NCBI RefSeq assembly: GCF_030814715.1
Contig: NZ_JAUSVO010000006.1
Span: 372,001 to 436,000 of the forward strand
Length of the DNA stretch: 64,000 nucleotides
Direction: 5' to 3'
DNA from: Kaistia dalseonensis
GTDB lineage: Bacteria > Pseudomonadota > Alphaproteobacteria > Rhizobiales > Kaistiaceae
In this document: piece by piece, positions 43,857-54,479 of the stretch
Layout: every line of letters starts with the position of its first letter
How positions within the stretch are numbered: position 1 is the stretch's first letter
Notes under the pieces: generated by a model
What the model saw: only the letters and a program-made list of their open reading frames with translations
Database searches by the model: none
Told to the model about the DNA's origin: nothing
Made by a program: the position numbers and the translations under genes

Positions 43857-46190
43857 CTATTGCGGCGCCGCGCAGCTGCCGTTGGCCTGCGGCTGGGTAC
43901 CTTCCGGGCAACCCTGCGGCGCGGACGGCGGCGCCGGCTGAGGCTCGGCCTGCTGCGGCGGCGCCGCCTCGGGCTGAGGCTGTGGTGCCGGCGCTTCCTG
44001 CCGCGGGGGTGCAGGCTCCGGGGCCGGTGCAGGCGGTTCAGGCTGCGGCTGAGGCGCCTGCGGCTCCGGCTGCGGTGCAGGCTCCTTCGGCGCGGGCGCG
44101 GGCTCGGCCGGTGGCGCCTGCGGCGCGGGCTGCTGCTGTGGCGGCTGCTGCTCCTCAGGCTGCGGACGCTTCTTGCGCGGACGCTCCGGCTGTTCGGCCG
44201 GCGGCTGCTCGGCCTGCGGTGCCGGTGCGGCCTCGGGCGGTTGAGGCGCGACAGGCGCAGGCTGCTCGGGCTGCGGCGGCGGTGCCGGCTCCTCGGCTTG
44301 CGGGCGCTTCTTGCCGGGACGCTGTGGTGGCTCTGCCGGCGGCTGCTCGGCTTGGGGCGCAGGTGCGGCCTCGGCCGGCGGCGCCTGTGGCTCGGCTTGC
44401 GGCTGCGGCGCCGGCGCCTCGCGCTGCGGGCGTTTCTTGCCCGGACGCTGCGCCGGCTGTTCGGCCTGAGGCGGCGTTGCTTCAGCCGGTGCCGGCTCGG
44501 CGGGCGGCGGCACGGCTGCAGGCGGCGTCTCCTGAGCCGGGGGCTGAGCAGGCGGCGCCGGCTCGGCGGGCGCCTGCGGCTGATCAGGACGCGGCGCATC
44601 GGGCTTCGGCCGCCCCTTGCCCGGACGATCGCCTTCGGGCGCGGGATTGACCGCCGGCGGCGGGGCTGCCTGCTCGGGCTGCGGCGCAGGACGCGCCGGC
44701 TCGGGCTGGGGCTGCGGTGCCGGATTGGCAGGCTCAGGCGCCGGAGGGGCGGTCTGGGCTGGCGGTGGCGTCTGGGCCGGAGCGGGCGTCTGCGCTGGCG
44801 GCGGCGTCTGGGCCGGTGCCGGCGGCGTGGCGTCGATCTTCTTCAGTACTTCGTCGGCCTTGGCAGCGCGTTCCTGGCGGACACGCTCCTGCTCGGCCTG
44901 GCGCGCCGCAGCGGCCTTCTGGCTGGCGGCATCCAACTCGGCCCGACGGCTGTCGGCGGCGCGGCGCTGCTCATCGACCGTCGCGGCCTTCTCGGCATTC
45001 AGCCGCTGGATCTCCGCCTGCATGCGATCGGGCTGCGCCTGGTCGCGATCACGGCGGATATCGCGCCGCTCGCCCGAATCGAGCACGGACAGGAGCGCGG
45101 CCGAAAGCAGGCCGGCGGCGTCGGGCTGAGCCGGCACATATTGATGGATCAGCGTACGATCATCGCGCGGCACGTCACGCTCGAAGCGCTGCGGCCGCCC
45201 GTCGAACGGCTCGCCGTCGATGCGCGGGCGGAACACCCCGATGCGCCCGCCGCGATCGTCCTGGAAGATATCGTCCTGATTGTCGACATAGACGATCTGG
45301 CGCGAGGGGCGATCGGGACGGCCGACCGGATCGTTGAAATAGCGACCATCCTGGAGTTCGGGGCGCCGCACATCGCGGGCACGGCCGAAATAATCGCCGA
45401 TCTCGTCGGCCGGCGCGGCGCGACGGCCGACATCGGGATCGCCGAAATAGCGGTCGTCGACGAAGACCCAGCTTTCGGCGACCGGCGCCTCGTAGCGGCG
45501 CGGCTTGCCATAGGCATAGCCCGGACGATCCGGCGCGATCGGCGCCCAGCCGACGGAGCCGCCGCCGACGCGGAACGTCACCCAGGCCGGCGACCATGTA
45601 TCGCCGGGAATCCAGTACCAGCCGAAATCGGGATCATAATCCCAGCGGCCGTAATGATAGGTCGCCCAGCCGAACGGCTCGGCCGATTCCCAGTACCAGC
45701 CATAATCGTCGGTCCAGACCCACTGGCCCTCCTGATAGGGCCGCCATCCGGCGCCGCGCCGCTTGGGCACGAACACATAGCCATAGTCCTGGCTCGCCAC
45801 CCAATTGCCGTAGGGCGCCAGTTCGTCGAAGAAATAGCCGACATCGCCGGTCGGGCCGCGGGCCGGCGGGCGGGTCGAAACCGGCTGCGGACGGGGCGCG
45901 GCGACGACGGGCCGCGGACGCGGCTTCGGCGGAGCCACCGCCGGGCGCGCATCGGCGACGACGGCCTGCGCGTTCGCGGTCGCGGCCGCCTGGTCGTAGC
46001 CATCGCCATCCGTGGTGTTGGCGGGATCGGTCGGGTCAGGCGTCACAGCCACGGCCGGTGCCGGTGCCGGCGCACCCTTCGGTTTCAGCTCGATCGAATA
46101 GGGCACCTCGACGACGCCCGTGACCACGGCGGCACTCGCCACGACCACGCCGCCGACGACGGCCGCTCCAACCAGACCCCAAACATTCAT
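43857..46190 (-). CDS. large proline-rich protein with DUF6600-like Trp/Tyr domain
   Basis: Encodes 777 residues. N-terminal hydrophobic segment (MNVWGLVGAAVVGGVVVASA), then a domain near residues 115-230 with repeated aromatic motifs (APYGNWVASQDYGYVFVP, QWVWTDDYGWYWESAEPFGW, DPDFGWYWIPGDTW) as in DUF6600 proteins. A coiled-coil stretch follows near 400-450. The last 300 or so residues are Pro/Ala/Gln-rich and carry four spaced basic motifs of the RPGKKRPQ type. Probably an envelope-spanning or periplasmic structural protein; no enzyme motif. The tail is poorly conserved by nature. Confidence 0.8.
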   Translation of the reverse strand: MNVWGLVGAAVVGGVVVASAAVVTGVVEVPYSIELKPKGAPAPAPAVAVTPDPTDPANTTDGDGYDQAAATANAQAVVADARPAVAPPKPRPRPVVAAPRPQPVSTRPPARGPTGDVGYFFDELAPYGNWVASQDYGYVFVPKRRGAGWRPYQEGQWVWTDDYGWYWESAEPFGWATYHYGRWDYDPDFGWYWIPGDTWSPAWVTFRVGGGSVGWAPIAPDRPGYAYGKPRRYEAPVAESWVFVDDRYFGDPDVGRRAAPADEIGDYFGRARDVRRPELQDGRYFNDPVGRPDRPSRQIVYVDNQDDIFQDDRGGRIGVFRPRIDGEPFDGRPQRFERDVPRDDRTLIHQYVPAQPDAAGLLSAALLSVLDSGERRDIRRDRDQAQPDRMQAEIQRLNAEKAATVDEQRRAADSRRAELDAASQKAAAARQAEQERVRQERAAKADEVLKKIDATPPAPAQTPPPAQTPAPAQTPPPAQTAPPAPEPANPAPQPQPEPARPAPQPEQAAPPPAVNPAPEGDRPGKGRPKPDAPRPDQPQAPAEPAPPAQPPAQETPPAAVPPPAEPAPAEATPPQAEQPAQRPGKKRPQREAPAPQPQAEPQAPPAEAAPAPQAEQPPAEPPQRPGKKRPQAEEPAPPPQPEQPAPVAPQPPEAAPAPQAEQPPAEQPERPRKKRPQPEEQQPPQQQPAPQAPPAEPAPAPKEPAPQPEPQAPQPQPEPPAPAPEPAPPRQEAPAPQPQPEAAPPQQAEPQPAPPSAPQGCPEGTQPQANGSCAAPQ

Positions 46191-46487
46191 TCTCGACCGT
46201 CCTCATGTCCCAGGGCAGCTATCGGCGCGACAGGCGGCCGACCGATGTCCCGATGCCCGGCAAATCCGCGATTCGTCCTATCTCAACGCCAAAAAGCGGC
46301 GGCGCAGAGGCCCGACCAAGGCGGTTCCGGGTCGAACGCCGCCACGATCGTGCGTGGCTCATCGCCTTGCGCGCCTGAACGTTCCCTGAACGGCGCAGAA
46401 AAGCACGCGACGTTGGCGGGGTTGGCGGCCGTCGCCAAGGATGCCATCTTCGCGCCGACAAGACGATGAAGGCGAGGAAACAGGCCG

Positions 46488-47447
46488 ATGAAGGCTTTGA
46501 AGACGGCATGGCGGGCAGCGCTGATCCTCTCGCGCGCGGCGCTGATTCTCGCGCTCGCCCCGCTGGTCCTGGCCGCGCCGGCCCTTCTGCGCGCGGCGCC
46601 CGCCCTCGCCCAGAGCCTGCAACTCGGACCCTACAAGGATAATCTCTTCAAATATCCCGGCATTCTGGAGACGCGCGACGATGGCGATTTCATCGTCGTC
46701 GACTATGACAAGATGCGCGACATCCACCAGCGCGACGAGGTGCCCGAGCGCAAGGTGAAGTGGAACTATGTCTCGACCGGCGTGAACTGGTCGCAGGGGC
46801 ATTACGATTACACCGGCGGCAATGGGCGCAAGCTGCGCTATGTCGGCGTCGGCGCGGTCAACAAGCGCGCATCGATGATCGTCGTCTTCCTGCACGGGCA
46901 GAACGGCACCCGCTTCCTCGGCGCCGACGACTGGTCCTTCGGCGGTAATTTCAACCGCATCAAGAACCTGGTCGTGAATGCGGGCGGCGTCTATCTCTCG
47001 CCCGATTTCACCGATTTCGAGGATAAGGGCGCGGCCGACGTCAAGGCGCTGATGATGAGCTATGCGCAGAAATCGCCGGGTGCGCCGGTGTTCCTCGCCT
47101 GCGGCTCGTTCGGCGGCAATGTCTGCTGGAAGCTCATGGAAGATCCGCAGATCAACGCGATGCTGTCGGGCATGCTGCTGATGGGTTCGCTCGACGACCC
47201 CGCCTTTTTCGGCAATCCGGCGATGAAGCCCGGCGGACGCCGCATCCCGCTCTATTTTGGCCATGGCAGCGACGACAACGTCTTCGACTGGAAGGCGCAG
47301 GCTTCGTTCTACGACACGATCCGCAAGCAGGCGCCCGGCTATCCGACCAAGTTCGTGCTGTTCAACACCGGCTCGCACGGCACGCCGATCCGCATGACCG
47401 ACTGGCGCGGCGTGATCAACTGGATGCTGCGCGTGGACGGCCGCTGA
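46488..47447 (+). CDS. exported alpha/beta-hydrolase-like protein
   Basis: Encodes 319 residues with a long signal peptide (ALILALAPLVLAAPALLRAA). The core has VVFLHGQNGTRFLG (oxyanion HGQN), the nucleophile elbow LACGSFGGNV where the usual first Gly of G-x-S-x-G is Cys, an Asp in GHGSDDNVFDW and a C-terminal His in NTGSHGTPI. The fold is that of a serine esterase or peptidase; the substrate is unknown. Single gene followed by the ClbS-like gene. Confidence 0.75.
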   Translation: MKALKTAWRAALILSRAALILALAPLVLAAPALLRAAPALAQSLQLGPYKDNLFKYPGILETRDDGDFIVVDYDKMRDIHQRDEVPERKVKWNYVSTGVNWSQGHYDYTGGNGRKLRYVGVGAVNKRASMIVVFLHGQNGTRFLGADDWSFGGNFNRIKNLVVNAGGVYLSPDFTDFEDKGAADVKALMMSYAQKSPGAPVFLACGSFGGNVCWKLMEDPQINAMLSGMLLMGSLDDPAFFGNPAMKPGGRRIPLYFGHGSDDNVFDWKAQASFYDTIRKQAPGYPTKFVLFNTGSHGTPIRMTDWRGVINWMLRVDGR

Positions 47448-47475
47448 AGCATCGCACCGGCGCCGACCTGGCAGA

Positions 47476-48021
47476 ATGGCCATACCCAACGACCGGAAGA
47501 GCCTCCTGGCGGCGATCGAGACCAGTTTCGCCAAGCTCATGGATGTGCTCGAAGCGATTCCGCCCGGCCGGATCGACGAGGCCACCATGGAGGGCCACAG
47601 CGTCGGCGCACGGATGAGCGTGCGCGATGCCGTGGCCTATCTGATCGGCTGGAATGAGCTGGTGCTCAAATGGCATGTCCGACAACAGGCAGGACAGGCG
47701 GTGGACTTCCCGGAAACGGGCTATGGCTGGAATGAACTCGGGCGCCTCGCCGAGAAGTTCTACCGCGACTATGAATCCCTGCCGTATCCCGAACTCATCG
47801 AACGGCTCCAGCGGGCGAAGGTCGGGGTCGTGGCCCTCGTCGCGGCGCAATCCGATGACGCGCTTTACGGCGAGCCCTGGTACGGCAAGTGGCCGCTCGG
47901 GCGGATGATCCAGTTCAACACGGCATCGCCCTATGCCAATACGCGGGCAAGGCTGCAGAAATGGCGGAAGGCAAACGGCCTCACCGGCCTTCGCCGCGAT
48001 CCGCCCGCCCCGGGCGCGTGA
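47476..48021 (+). CDS. ClbS/DfsB-family four-helix bundle protein
   Basis: Encodes 181 residues (MAIPNDRKSLLAAIETSFAK). SVRDAVAYLIGWNELVLKWH and NELGRLAEKFYRDYESLPYP match the ClbS/DfsB (formerly DUF1706) family. ClbS is a cyclopropane hydrolase that protects against colibactin; most relatives have no known substrate. Its 3' end overlaps the convergent DUF1003 gene by 41 bases. Confidence 0.85.
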   Translation: MAIPNDRKSLLAAIETSFAKLMDVLEAIPPGRIDEATMEGHSVGARMSVRDAVAYLIGWNELVLKWHVRQQAGQAVDFPETGYGWNELGRLAEKFYRDYESLPYPELIERLQRAKVGVVALVAAQSDDALYGEPWYGKWPLGRMIQFNTASPYANTRARLQKWRKANGLTGLRRDPPAPGA

Positions 48022-48577
48022 GCGCCTCCCGCAGTTCGTCCTCCGCCATATGCTGCTGCAGCGATCCCTCGATCCGGTCGAGGATCGTCTTCAGTTCGCC
48101 GGTGCGCATCTGCTCGAGCTTCTCGTGCAGCGACATGATCTCCAGCTCGGCCTTCAGGTTGACCTCATAATCGTGCTGCGCCGCCAGCCGGTCCTTATCC
48201 GCCTGCCGGTTCTGCGACATCATGATGACCGGCGCCTGGATCGCCGCCACCATGGAGAGCACGAGGTTCAGGAAGATGAACGGATAGGCGTCGAAGGGCG
48301 AGCCCCAGCGCACGAGCACCACGGCGTTCAGCAGTACCCAGGCGACGATGACAACGCCGAAGCCGATGATGAAGGTCCAGGAGCCGCCGAACTCGGCGAC
48401 ACGGTCCGACAACCGCTCGCCGAAGGTCAGCTGCTGATCGAACTCGGTGTTGATGTCGCGCGCGACATGGCGCTGAGCCAACTTCTGCAGCAGCTTGCGG
48501 TCGCGCGTGGTCATGTCTTTCACGCCGTCGGCGAGCAGGCGCTCCGCGAGCCCCCGAATAGCATCATCCGAACCCAT
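47981..48577 (-). CDS. DUF1003 membrane protein
   Basis: Encodes 198 residues. DQQLTFGERLSDRVAEFGGS, two membrane helices (FIIGFGVVIVAWVLLNAVVL and FIFLNLVLSMVAAIQAPVIM), SQNRQADKDRLAAQHDYEVN and KAELEIMSLHEKLEQMR are the DUF1003 pattern. Function unknown; the C-terminal part is a cytoplasmic helix pair. It ends inside the convergent ClbS-like gene. Confidence 0.9.
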   Translation of the reverse strand: MGSDDAIRGLAERLLADGVKDMTTRDRKLLQKLAQRHVARDINTEFDQQLTFGERLSDRVAEFGGSWTFIIGFGVVIVAWVLLNAVVLVRWGSPFDAYPFIFLNLVLSMVAAIQAPVIMMSQNRQADKDRLAAQHDYEVNLKAELEIMSLHEKLEQMRTGELKTILDRIEGSLQQHMAEDELREALTRPGRADRGEGR

Positions 48578-48580
48578 GGA

Positions 48581-49513
48581 TCAGGCGCCGCCTGCGAAGG
48601 TGTTGCACTGGCGTATATCGCCGGTCTGGTAGCCGCGCTTGAACCAGCCGCTGCGCTGGGCCGAGGTCCCGTGCGTGAAGCTGTCGGGCACGACATAGCC
48701 CTGGCTGCGCTTCTGGATCGCATCGTCGCCGATCTGCGTCGCCGCATTCAGCGCCTCGTCGATATCGCCCTCCTCGAGCATGCCCTTCTGGTCGGTCTTG
48801 TTGGCCCAGACGCCGGCATAGCAATCCGCCTGCAGCTCGACCTTGACCGACATGGCGTTGGCGTCGGCCGGGCTCATCTGCTGGCGCATCTGGTTGAACT
48901 TGGGCAGCACGCCGGTCAGATCCTGTACGTGATGGCCGACCTCATGCGCGATCACATAGGCCTGCGCGAAATCGCCCGACGCGCCGAAGCGGTTCTTGAG
49001 CTCGTCATAGAAGGCCAAGTCGATATAGACCTTCTTGTCGACGGGGCAATAGAACGGGCCGGACGCCGCGCTCGCCGAGCCACAGGCCGAGCGGGTCGCG
49101 CCGGAGAAGAGCACCAGCGGCGTCGGCGTATAGGTCTCGCCCTCGGCCTTGAAGATATCGGTCCAGACATCCTCCGTGCTGCCAAGAACCTTGGCGACGA
49201 AGATGCGCCCGGGATCCTCGGCACCGGCATTGTTGGCCGAACTGCTCGTTCGTGGCGATGGCGTCGACTGGTCGTAGCCTGAATCGATCGAGCCGCCGCC
49301 GGTCATCATGGCGAGCATCTGGATCGGATTGATGCCGAAGACGAGCCAGCCTATGCCGACGATCGCGGCCAGCACCACGAGCGACTTGCCGCGCAGCGGA
49401 ATGCCGCCGCCCCCAAGGCCGATCGGCCGTCCACCCATGCCGCCGAGACCGCCCGAACCTTCGCCGCGACGATCCTCGACGTTGTTGCTCTCCCGCTGTC
49501 CGCCGAGCCGCAT
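48581..49513 (-). CDS. ypfJ: neutral zinc metallopeptidase, YpfJ family
   Basis: Encodes 310 residues: a Gly-rich cytoplasmic start (GLGGMGGRPIGLGGGG), one membrane helix (SLVVLAAIVGIGWLVFG), then a zinc_peptidase domain with the catalytic HEVGHHVQDL and ELQADCYAGVWAN. Ends GDIRQCNTFAGGA as is usual for the family. Extracytoplasmic; substrate unknown. Ends 3 bp before the DUF1003 start, so the two form an operon. Confidence 0.92.
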   Translation of the reverse strand: MRLGGQRESNNVEDRRGEGSGGLGGMGGRPIGLGGGGIPLRGKSLVVLAAIVGIGWLVFGINPIQMLAMMTGGGSIDSGYDQSTPSPRTSSSANNAGAEDPGRIFVAKVLGSTEDVWTDIFKAEGETYTPTPLVLFSGATRSACGSASAASGPFYCPVDKKVYIDLAFYDELKNRFGASGDFAQAYVIAHEVGHHVQDLTGVLPKFNQMRQQMSPADANAMSVKVELQADCYAGVWANKTDQKGMLEEGDIDEALNAATQIGDDAIQKRSQGYVVPDSFTHGTSAQRSGWFKRGYQTGDIRQCNTFAGGA

Positions 49514-49814
49514 GGTTCATTCTCCTCTTCGCCAGGCCCTGCACGGCCGAAACATTGACCCGATTTCCAGCCGCGCCTGCCCCGCCGGTTTGTACCACGG
49601 CGCTGATCGGCCCGCAGCACCGCCGCAAACGACGGCCGCGCCGATCCGTTCCGGCTATCCCGGATAGTCTGCCTCCGCCCTGCCCTGCCACCTCTGCCAC
49701 AAGGGGTTCCCCCTCGGGGTCTTTTCCCCTATAAGGCCGCTCTAGCCTGAACGCCCCCTGCTTGACGCCCCGCACGGCCTGCCGCGACGGGGTTTTGCCA
49801 CGCGCGAGACCAAA
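49514..49814. other. divergent promoter region of ypfJ and carB
   Basis: Contains an imperfect stem (AAGGGGTTCCCC... region near 49700-49730) and a CTATAAGG stretch near 49730 that could serve as a -10. No peptide leader or recognisable riboswitch. Confidence 0.35.
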
Positions 49815-52800
49815 TTGCCGAAACGTACAGATATCAAGTCGATCCTCATCATCGGAGCCGGCCCCATCATCATCGGGCAGGCCTGCGAGTTCGATTATTC
49901 CGGCACACAGGCCTGCAAGGCGCTCAAGGACGAGGGCTACCGAATCATCCTCGTGAACTCCAATCCGGCGACGATCATGACCGATCCGGATCTGGCGCAC
50001 GCGACCTATATCGAGCCGATCACGCCGGAGATCGTCGCCAAGATCATCGAGAAGGAGCGCCCCGACGCGCTGCTGCCGACGATGGGTGGCCAGACGGCGC
50101 TCAACACCGCGCTGTCGCTCAAGAAGATGGGCGTGCTCGACAAGTACAATGTCGAGATGATCGGCGCGACCGCGCATGCGATCGACAAGGCCGAGGATCG
50201 CCAGCTCTTCCGCGATGCGATGACCAAGATCGGGCTGGAGACGCCGCGCTCGCGCCTCGCCCATTCGCTCGCCGAAGCGCTGCCGGCGCTCGATGCGATC
50301 GGCCTGCCCGCCATCATCCGCCCGTCCTTCACGCTCGGCGGCACCGGCGGCGGCATCGCCTATACGCGCGAGGAGTTCATCGAGATCGTCGAGCGCGGCG
50401 TCGACGCCTCGCCGACCAATGAGGTCCTGATCGAGGAGAGCGTCCTCGGCTGGAAGGAATATGAGATGGAGGTTGTCCGCGACAAGAAGGACAACTGCAT
50501 CATCATCTGCTCGATCGAGAACATCGATCCGATGGGCGTCCATACCGGCGATTCGATCACCGTCGCGCCGGCGCTGACGCTCACCGACAAGGAATACCAG
50601 ATCATGCGCGACGCATCGCTTGCGGTGCTGCGCGAGATCGGCGTCGAAACCGGCGGCTCGAACGTGCAGTTCGCGGTCAATCCGGAAGATGGCCGGCTGA
50701 TCGTCATCGAGATGAACCCGCGCGTCTCGCGCTCCTCCGCGCTCGCCTCCAAGGCGACCGGCTTCCCGATCGCCAAGGTCGCGGCGAAGCTCGCTGTCGG
50801 CTACACGCTCGACGAGCTCGAGAACGACATCACGGGCGGCGCCACCCCGGCCTCGTTCGAGCCGACGATCGACTATGTCGTCACCAAGATCCCGCGCTTC
50901 GCCTTCGAGAAGTTCCCCGGCGCCTCCCCCATCCTGACCACCGCGATGAAGTCGGTCGGCGAGGTGATGGCGATCGGCCGCACCTTCCAGGAATCGCTGC
51001 AGAAGGCGCTGCGCGGCCTGGAGACGGGCCTTTCCGGTCTCGACGAGGTCGAGATCCCCGGCCTCGGCCAGGGCGATGATCGCAACGCCATCCGCGCCGC
51101 GCTCGGCACGCCGACGCCCGACCGGCTGCTCAAGGCCGCCCAGGCGCTCCGGCTCGGTATCTCCGTCGAGCAGGTGCATGAGAGCTGCAAGATCGACCCG
51201 TGGTTCCTGCGCGAGATCAAGGGCCTCATCGACACCGAGCTCAAGGTGCGCATGCACGGCCTCCCCAAGACGGCCGGCTCGTTCCGCCGCCTGAAGGCGA
51301 TGGGCTTCTCCGACCAGCGGCTCGCGAGCCTCTCCGGCAAGACCGAGAGCGACGTCACCGCGATCCGCAGCAGCCTCGATGTTCATCCGGTCTACAAGCG
51401 GATCGATACCTGCGCGGCCGAATTCGCCTCGCCCACGCCCTATATGTACTCGACCTACGAGACGCCCTTCATCGGCGCGCCGGTGAGCGAGGCCGAGCCG
51501 TCGGACGCGAAGAAAGTCATCATCCTGGGTGGCGGTCCGAACCGGATCGGCCAGGGCATCGAGTTCGATTATTGCTGCTGCCATGCCGCCTTCGCGTTGC
51601 GCGATGCCGGCTATGAAGCGATCATGATCAACTGCAATCCCGAGACGGTCTCGACCGACTACGACACGTCGGACCGGCTCTATTTCGAGCCGCTGACGGC
51701 CGAGGACGTGCTGGAGATCATTCGCGTCGAGCAGTCGAAGGGCACGCTGCACGGCGTGATCGTGCAGTTCGGCGGCCAAACGCCGCTGAAGCTCGCCGGC
51801 GCGCTGGAAGCAGCCGGCGTGCCGATCCTCGGCACTTCGCCGGACGCGATCGACCTCGCCGAGGACCGCGACCGCTTCTCGAAGCTCCTGGTGAAGCTCG
51901 GCATCCGCCAGCCGAAGAACGGCATCGCCTATTCGGTGGAGCAGGCGCGCCTCGTGGTGGCCGATCTCGGCTATCCGCTCGTCGTGCGCCCGTCCTATGT
52001 GCTCGGCGGCCGCGCCATGCAGGTGATCCGCGAGGACGAGACGCTGTCGGACTACCTGCTCGGCACGCTGCCGGAGCTGGTGCCCTCGGACGTCAAGGCA
52101 CGCTATCCGAACGACAAGACCGGCCAGATCAACACGCTGCTCGGCAAGAACCCGCTGCTGTTCGACCGCTACCTCTCCGACGCGATCGAGGTCGATGTCG
52201 ACGCGCTCTGCGACGGCAAGACGGTGTTCGTCGCCGGCATCATGGAGCATATCGAGGAGGCCGGCATCCATTCGGGCGACTCGGCCTGCTCGCTGCCGCC
52301 GCACTCGCTCTCGGCCGGCCAGTTGGCCGAGCTCGAGGCGCAGACCGCCAAGCTCGCCCTGGCGCTCAAGGTCGGCGGCCTGATGAACGTGCAGTACGCG
52401 ATCAAGGACGGCGAGATCTACGTGCTCGAAGTGAACCCGCGCGCCTCCCGCACGGTGCCCTTCGTCGCCAAGACGATCGGCACGCCGATCGCCAAGATCG
52501 CGGCGCGGGTCATGGCCGGCGAAAGCCTCGAGAGCTTCGGCCTGAAGGCGACCAAGCGCGACCATATCGCCGTCAAGGAAGCCGTGTTCCCGTTTGCCCG
52601 CTTCCCCGGCGTCGATACGCTGCTCGGGCCGGAGATGCGTTCGACCGGCGAGGTCATGGGCCTCGATCGCGACTATGCCATCGCCTTCGCCAAGAGCCAG
52701 CTCGGCGCCGGCAGCGCGCTGCCGGTCTCGGGAACGGTGTTCGTCTCGATGCGCGACGCCGACAAGGCCGGCATCGTCGAGCCGATGCGCCGCCTGCACG

Positions 52801-53129
52801 CGCTCGGCTTCAGGATCATCGGCACCAGCGGCACGCAGCGCTTCCTGACGGACGAGGGCATTCCCTGCGCCAAGATCAACAAGGTGCTGGAAGGTCGTCC
52901 GCACATCGTCGACGCGATCAAGAACGGCGAGGTGCAGCTGGTCTTCAACACCACCGAGGGCGCCCGCGCGCTCGGCGACAGCCGCGCCATGCGCCGCGCG
53001 GCCCTGCTGCACAAGGTGCCCTACTATACGACGCTCTCCGGAGCGATCGCGGCCTCGCTCGGCATCGAGGCCTATGCGACCGGCGTTCTTGAAGTGCGGC
53101 CGCTGCAGGCTTATTTCACCGCGGCCTGA
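49815..53129 (+). CDS. carB: carbamoyl phosphate synthase large subunit
   Basis: Encodes 1104 residues. The start is TTG 49815, giving the family opening [20 protein letters not shown]. Two homologous ATP-grasp halves are clear ([20 protein letters not shown] and [20 protein letters not shown]), joined by the oligomerisation domain and followed by the allosteric MGS-like domain at the C-terminus. It makes carbamoyl phosphate from bicarbonate, ATP and ammonia supplied by CarA. The 1335-codon antisense frame over it is a shadow. Confidence 0.97.
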   Translation: MPKRTDIKSILIIGAGPIIIGQACEFDYSGTQACKALKDEGYRIILVNSNPATIMTDPDLAHATYIEPITPEIVAKIIEKERPDALLPTMGGQTALNTALSLKKMGVLDKYNVEMIGATAHAIDKAEDRQLFRDAMTKIGLETPRSRLAHSLAEALPALDAIGLPAIIRPSFTLGGTGGGIAYTREEFIEIVERGVDASPTNEVLIEESVLGWKEYEMEVVRDKKDNCIIICSIENIDPMGVHTGDSITVAPALTLTDKEYQIMRDASLAVLREIGVETGGSNVQFAVNPEDGRLIVIEMNPRVSRSSALASKATGFPIAKVAAKLAVGYTLDELENDITGGATPASFEPTIDYVVTKIPRFAFEKFPGASPILTTAMKSVGEVMAIGRTFQESLQKALRGLETGLSGLDEVEIPGLGQGDDRNAIRAALGTPTPDRLLKAAQALRLGISVEQVHESCKIDPWFLREIKGLIDTELKVRMHGLPKTAGSFRRLKAMGFSDQRLASLSGKTESDVTAIRSSLDVHPVYKRIDTCAAEFASPTPYMYSTYETPFIGAPVSEAEPSDAKKVIILGGGPNRIGQGIEFDYCCCHAAFALRDAGYEAIMINCNPETVSTDYDTSDRLYFEPLTAEDVLEIIRVEQSKGTLHGVIVQFGGQTPLKLAGALEAAGVPILGTSPDAIDLAEDRDRFSKLLVKLGIRQPKNGIAYSVEQARLVVADLGYPLVVRPSYVLGGRAMQVIREDETLSDYLLGTLPELVPSDVKARYPNDKTGQINTLLGKNPLLFDRYLSDAIEVDVDALCDGKTVFVAGIMEHIEEAGIHSGDSACSLPPHSLSAGQLAELEAQTAKLALALKVGGLMNVQYAIKDGEIYVLEVNPRASRTVPFVAKTIGTPIAKIAARVMAGESLESFGLKATKRDHIAVKEAVFPFARFPGVDTLLGPEMRSTGEVMGLDRDYAIAFAKSQLGAGSALPVSGTVFVSMRDADKAGIVEPMRRLHALGFRIIGTSGTQRFLTDEGIPCAKINKVLEGRPHIVDAIKNGEVQLVFNTTEGARALGDSRAMRRAALLHKVPYYTTLSGAIAASLGIEAYATGVLEVRPLQAYFTAA

Positions 53130-53146
53130 CGCCCGGCGACCGCCTC

Positions 53147-53173
53147 ATCACGGGCCGGCAACCGGCCCGTGAT
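53147..53173. terminator. hairpin after carB
   Basis: A perfect 12-bp stem, ATCACGGGCCGG with CCGGCCCGTGAT and loop CAA, 18 bp after the stop. No T run, so it may protect the 3' end rather than terminate. Confidence 0.6.
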
Positions 53174-53337
53174 CACCTCTTGCGCTTCCGGCGAGGGTAG
53201 ACGACACTCTTTCGCTGCCTTTCTCTCCGGAGAGGCAGGAGACGCGGTCGCTCGAAGCGGCGCCGCGCTCACCACGTCGCAGTCGCGATTCATGTCAGGG
53301 GGCTGGCCCCAGCGGGACCGGCACCGTGAATTATTGT

Positions 53338-53360
53338 GTCCTCGCGGTCTCTGCGAGGAC
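53338..53360 (+). promoter_or_regulatory. hairpin in the greA leader
   Basis: GTCCTCGC and GCGAGGAC form a perfect 8-bp stem with a 7-base loop, 30 bp before the greA start. It could fold in the leader mRNA; a control role is speculative. Confidence 0.35.
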
Positions 53361-53389
53361 CAAGAAACGAAGAAAAGGTTTGGAAGACC

Positions 53390-53863
53390 ATGGAAAAGGT
53401 TCCTATGACCACGCGTGGTCATGCGGCTCTCGAAGTGGAGCTGAAGCGTCTCACGTCCGAAGAGCGCCCGCGCATCATCGCAGCGATCTCGGAAGCGCGG
53501 GCCCATGGCGACCTCTCGGAAAACGCCGAATATCACTCCGCCAAGGAAGCGCAGAGCCACAATGAGGGCCGGATCGCCGAATTGGAGGACAAGCTCTCGC
53601 GTGCCGAGATCATCGATGTGTCCAAGCTCTCGGGCAAGACGGTCAAGTTCGGCGCCACGGTGAAGCTCATCGACGAGGACACCGAGGAAGAGAAGGTTTA
53701 CCAGATCGTCGGTGACCTCGAAGCCGATGTCCGCTCGGGCCGCATCTCGATCTCCTCGCCGATCGCCCGTGCGCTGATTGGCAAGTCCGCCGGCGACACC
53801 GTCGCGGTGAGTGCGCCCGGCGGCGAGCGCTCCTATGAGATCCTGGAGGTCGGCTTCCGCTAG
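53390..53863 (+). CDS. greA: transcription elongation factor GreA
   Basis: Encodes 157 residues from ATG 53390 ([20 protein letters not shown]). The N-terminal coiled coil carries the basic-acidic tip ([20 protein letters not shown]) with the acidic pair that supports transcript cleavage in the polymerase channel; the FKBP-like C-terminal domain follows ([20 protein letters not shown]). It rescues backtracked RNA polymerase. Confidence 0.96.
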   Translation: MEKVPMTTRGHAALEVELKRLTSEERPRIIAAISEARAHGDLSENAEYHSAKEAQSHNEGRIAELEDKLSRAEIIDVSKLSGKTVKFGATVKLIDEDTEEEKVYQIVGDLEADVRSGRISISSPIARALIGKSAGDTVAVSAPGGERSYEILEVGFR

Positions 53864-53878
53864 GAAGCCGCATCCGGC

Positions 53879-54430
53879 TTGACCAGGGCCGTCCCGCATA
53901 TCGCCCTTCTGCGCGCGATCAATGTGGGCGGCTCCGGCAAGGTCGGCATGGCGGAGCTGCGCGCGCTCTTCGAGGCACAGGGCTTCCAGGACGTCGCCAC
54001 GCTGCTGCAGACGGGCAATATCGTCTTCACCGGCCCGGACGCGCCTGACCAAGACCTTGAAAAGAAGCTCGAGGCCGCCGCGCGCGAGGCGCTCGGCCTC
54101 GACACGGATGTTCTGGTGCGCTCGGGCGGCGAATGGGCCGAACTGATCGCGGCCAATCCGTTTCCACAAGAGGCGAAGGACGACCCGTCTCATCTGATCG
54201 CCCTGCTGCTCAAGACGGCACCTGAACCCGACACCATCGAGGCGCTTCGCGCCGCCATCAAGGGCCGCGAGCCGGCCGAACTGGTCGGACGGACGCTCTA
54301 CGCCGCCTATCCCGACGGCATCGGCCGATCAAAGCTCACCACTGCCGTGATCGAGCGAAAGCTCGGCACGCGGGCCACCGGCCGGAACTGGAATACGGTC
54401 TTGAAGATCGGCGCGATGGTAGGGGCTTAA
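53879..54430 (+). CDS. DUF1697 protein
   Basis: Encodes 183 residues. TTG 53879 gives MTRAVPHIALLRAINVGGSG, the usual family opening. TLLQTGNIVFTG, AANPFP and the end GRNWNTVLKIGAM are DUF1697 signatures. Function unknown. It starts 15 bp after greA and may be translated from the greA transcript. Confidence 0.88.
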   Translation: MTRAVPHIALLRAINVGGSGKVGMAELRALFEAQGFQDVATLLQTGNIVFTGPDAPDQDLEKKLEAAAREALGLDTDVLVRSGGEWAELIAANPFPQEAKDDPSHLIALLLKTAPEPDTIEALRAAIKGREPAELVGRTLYAAYPDGIGRSKLTTAVIERKLGTRATGRNWNTVLKIGAMVGA

Positions 54431-54479
54431 GGGCCCGCGCTCGCTCGTGTTGCGCACAGCGCTATGCCACGCTCCGCTT

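Noticed and set aside
44000-44850. Short-period repetition resembling a CRISPR array
   Set aside because: The periodicity comes from Pro-Ala-Gln codons and RPGKKRPQ motifs inside an open frame; no conserved spacer-separated repeats and no cas genes.
43830-46469. 879-codon Arg/Leu-rich frame opposite the proline-rich gene
   Set aside because: Produced by the complement of the Pro/Ala/Gln codons; it has no start context or family.
49005-53012. 1335-codon open frame antisense to carB
   Set aside because: It mirrors carB in a GC-rich genome where the opposite frame lacks stops; composition is Arg/Asp/Leu-heavy and no domain is recognisable.
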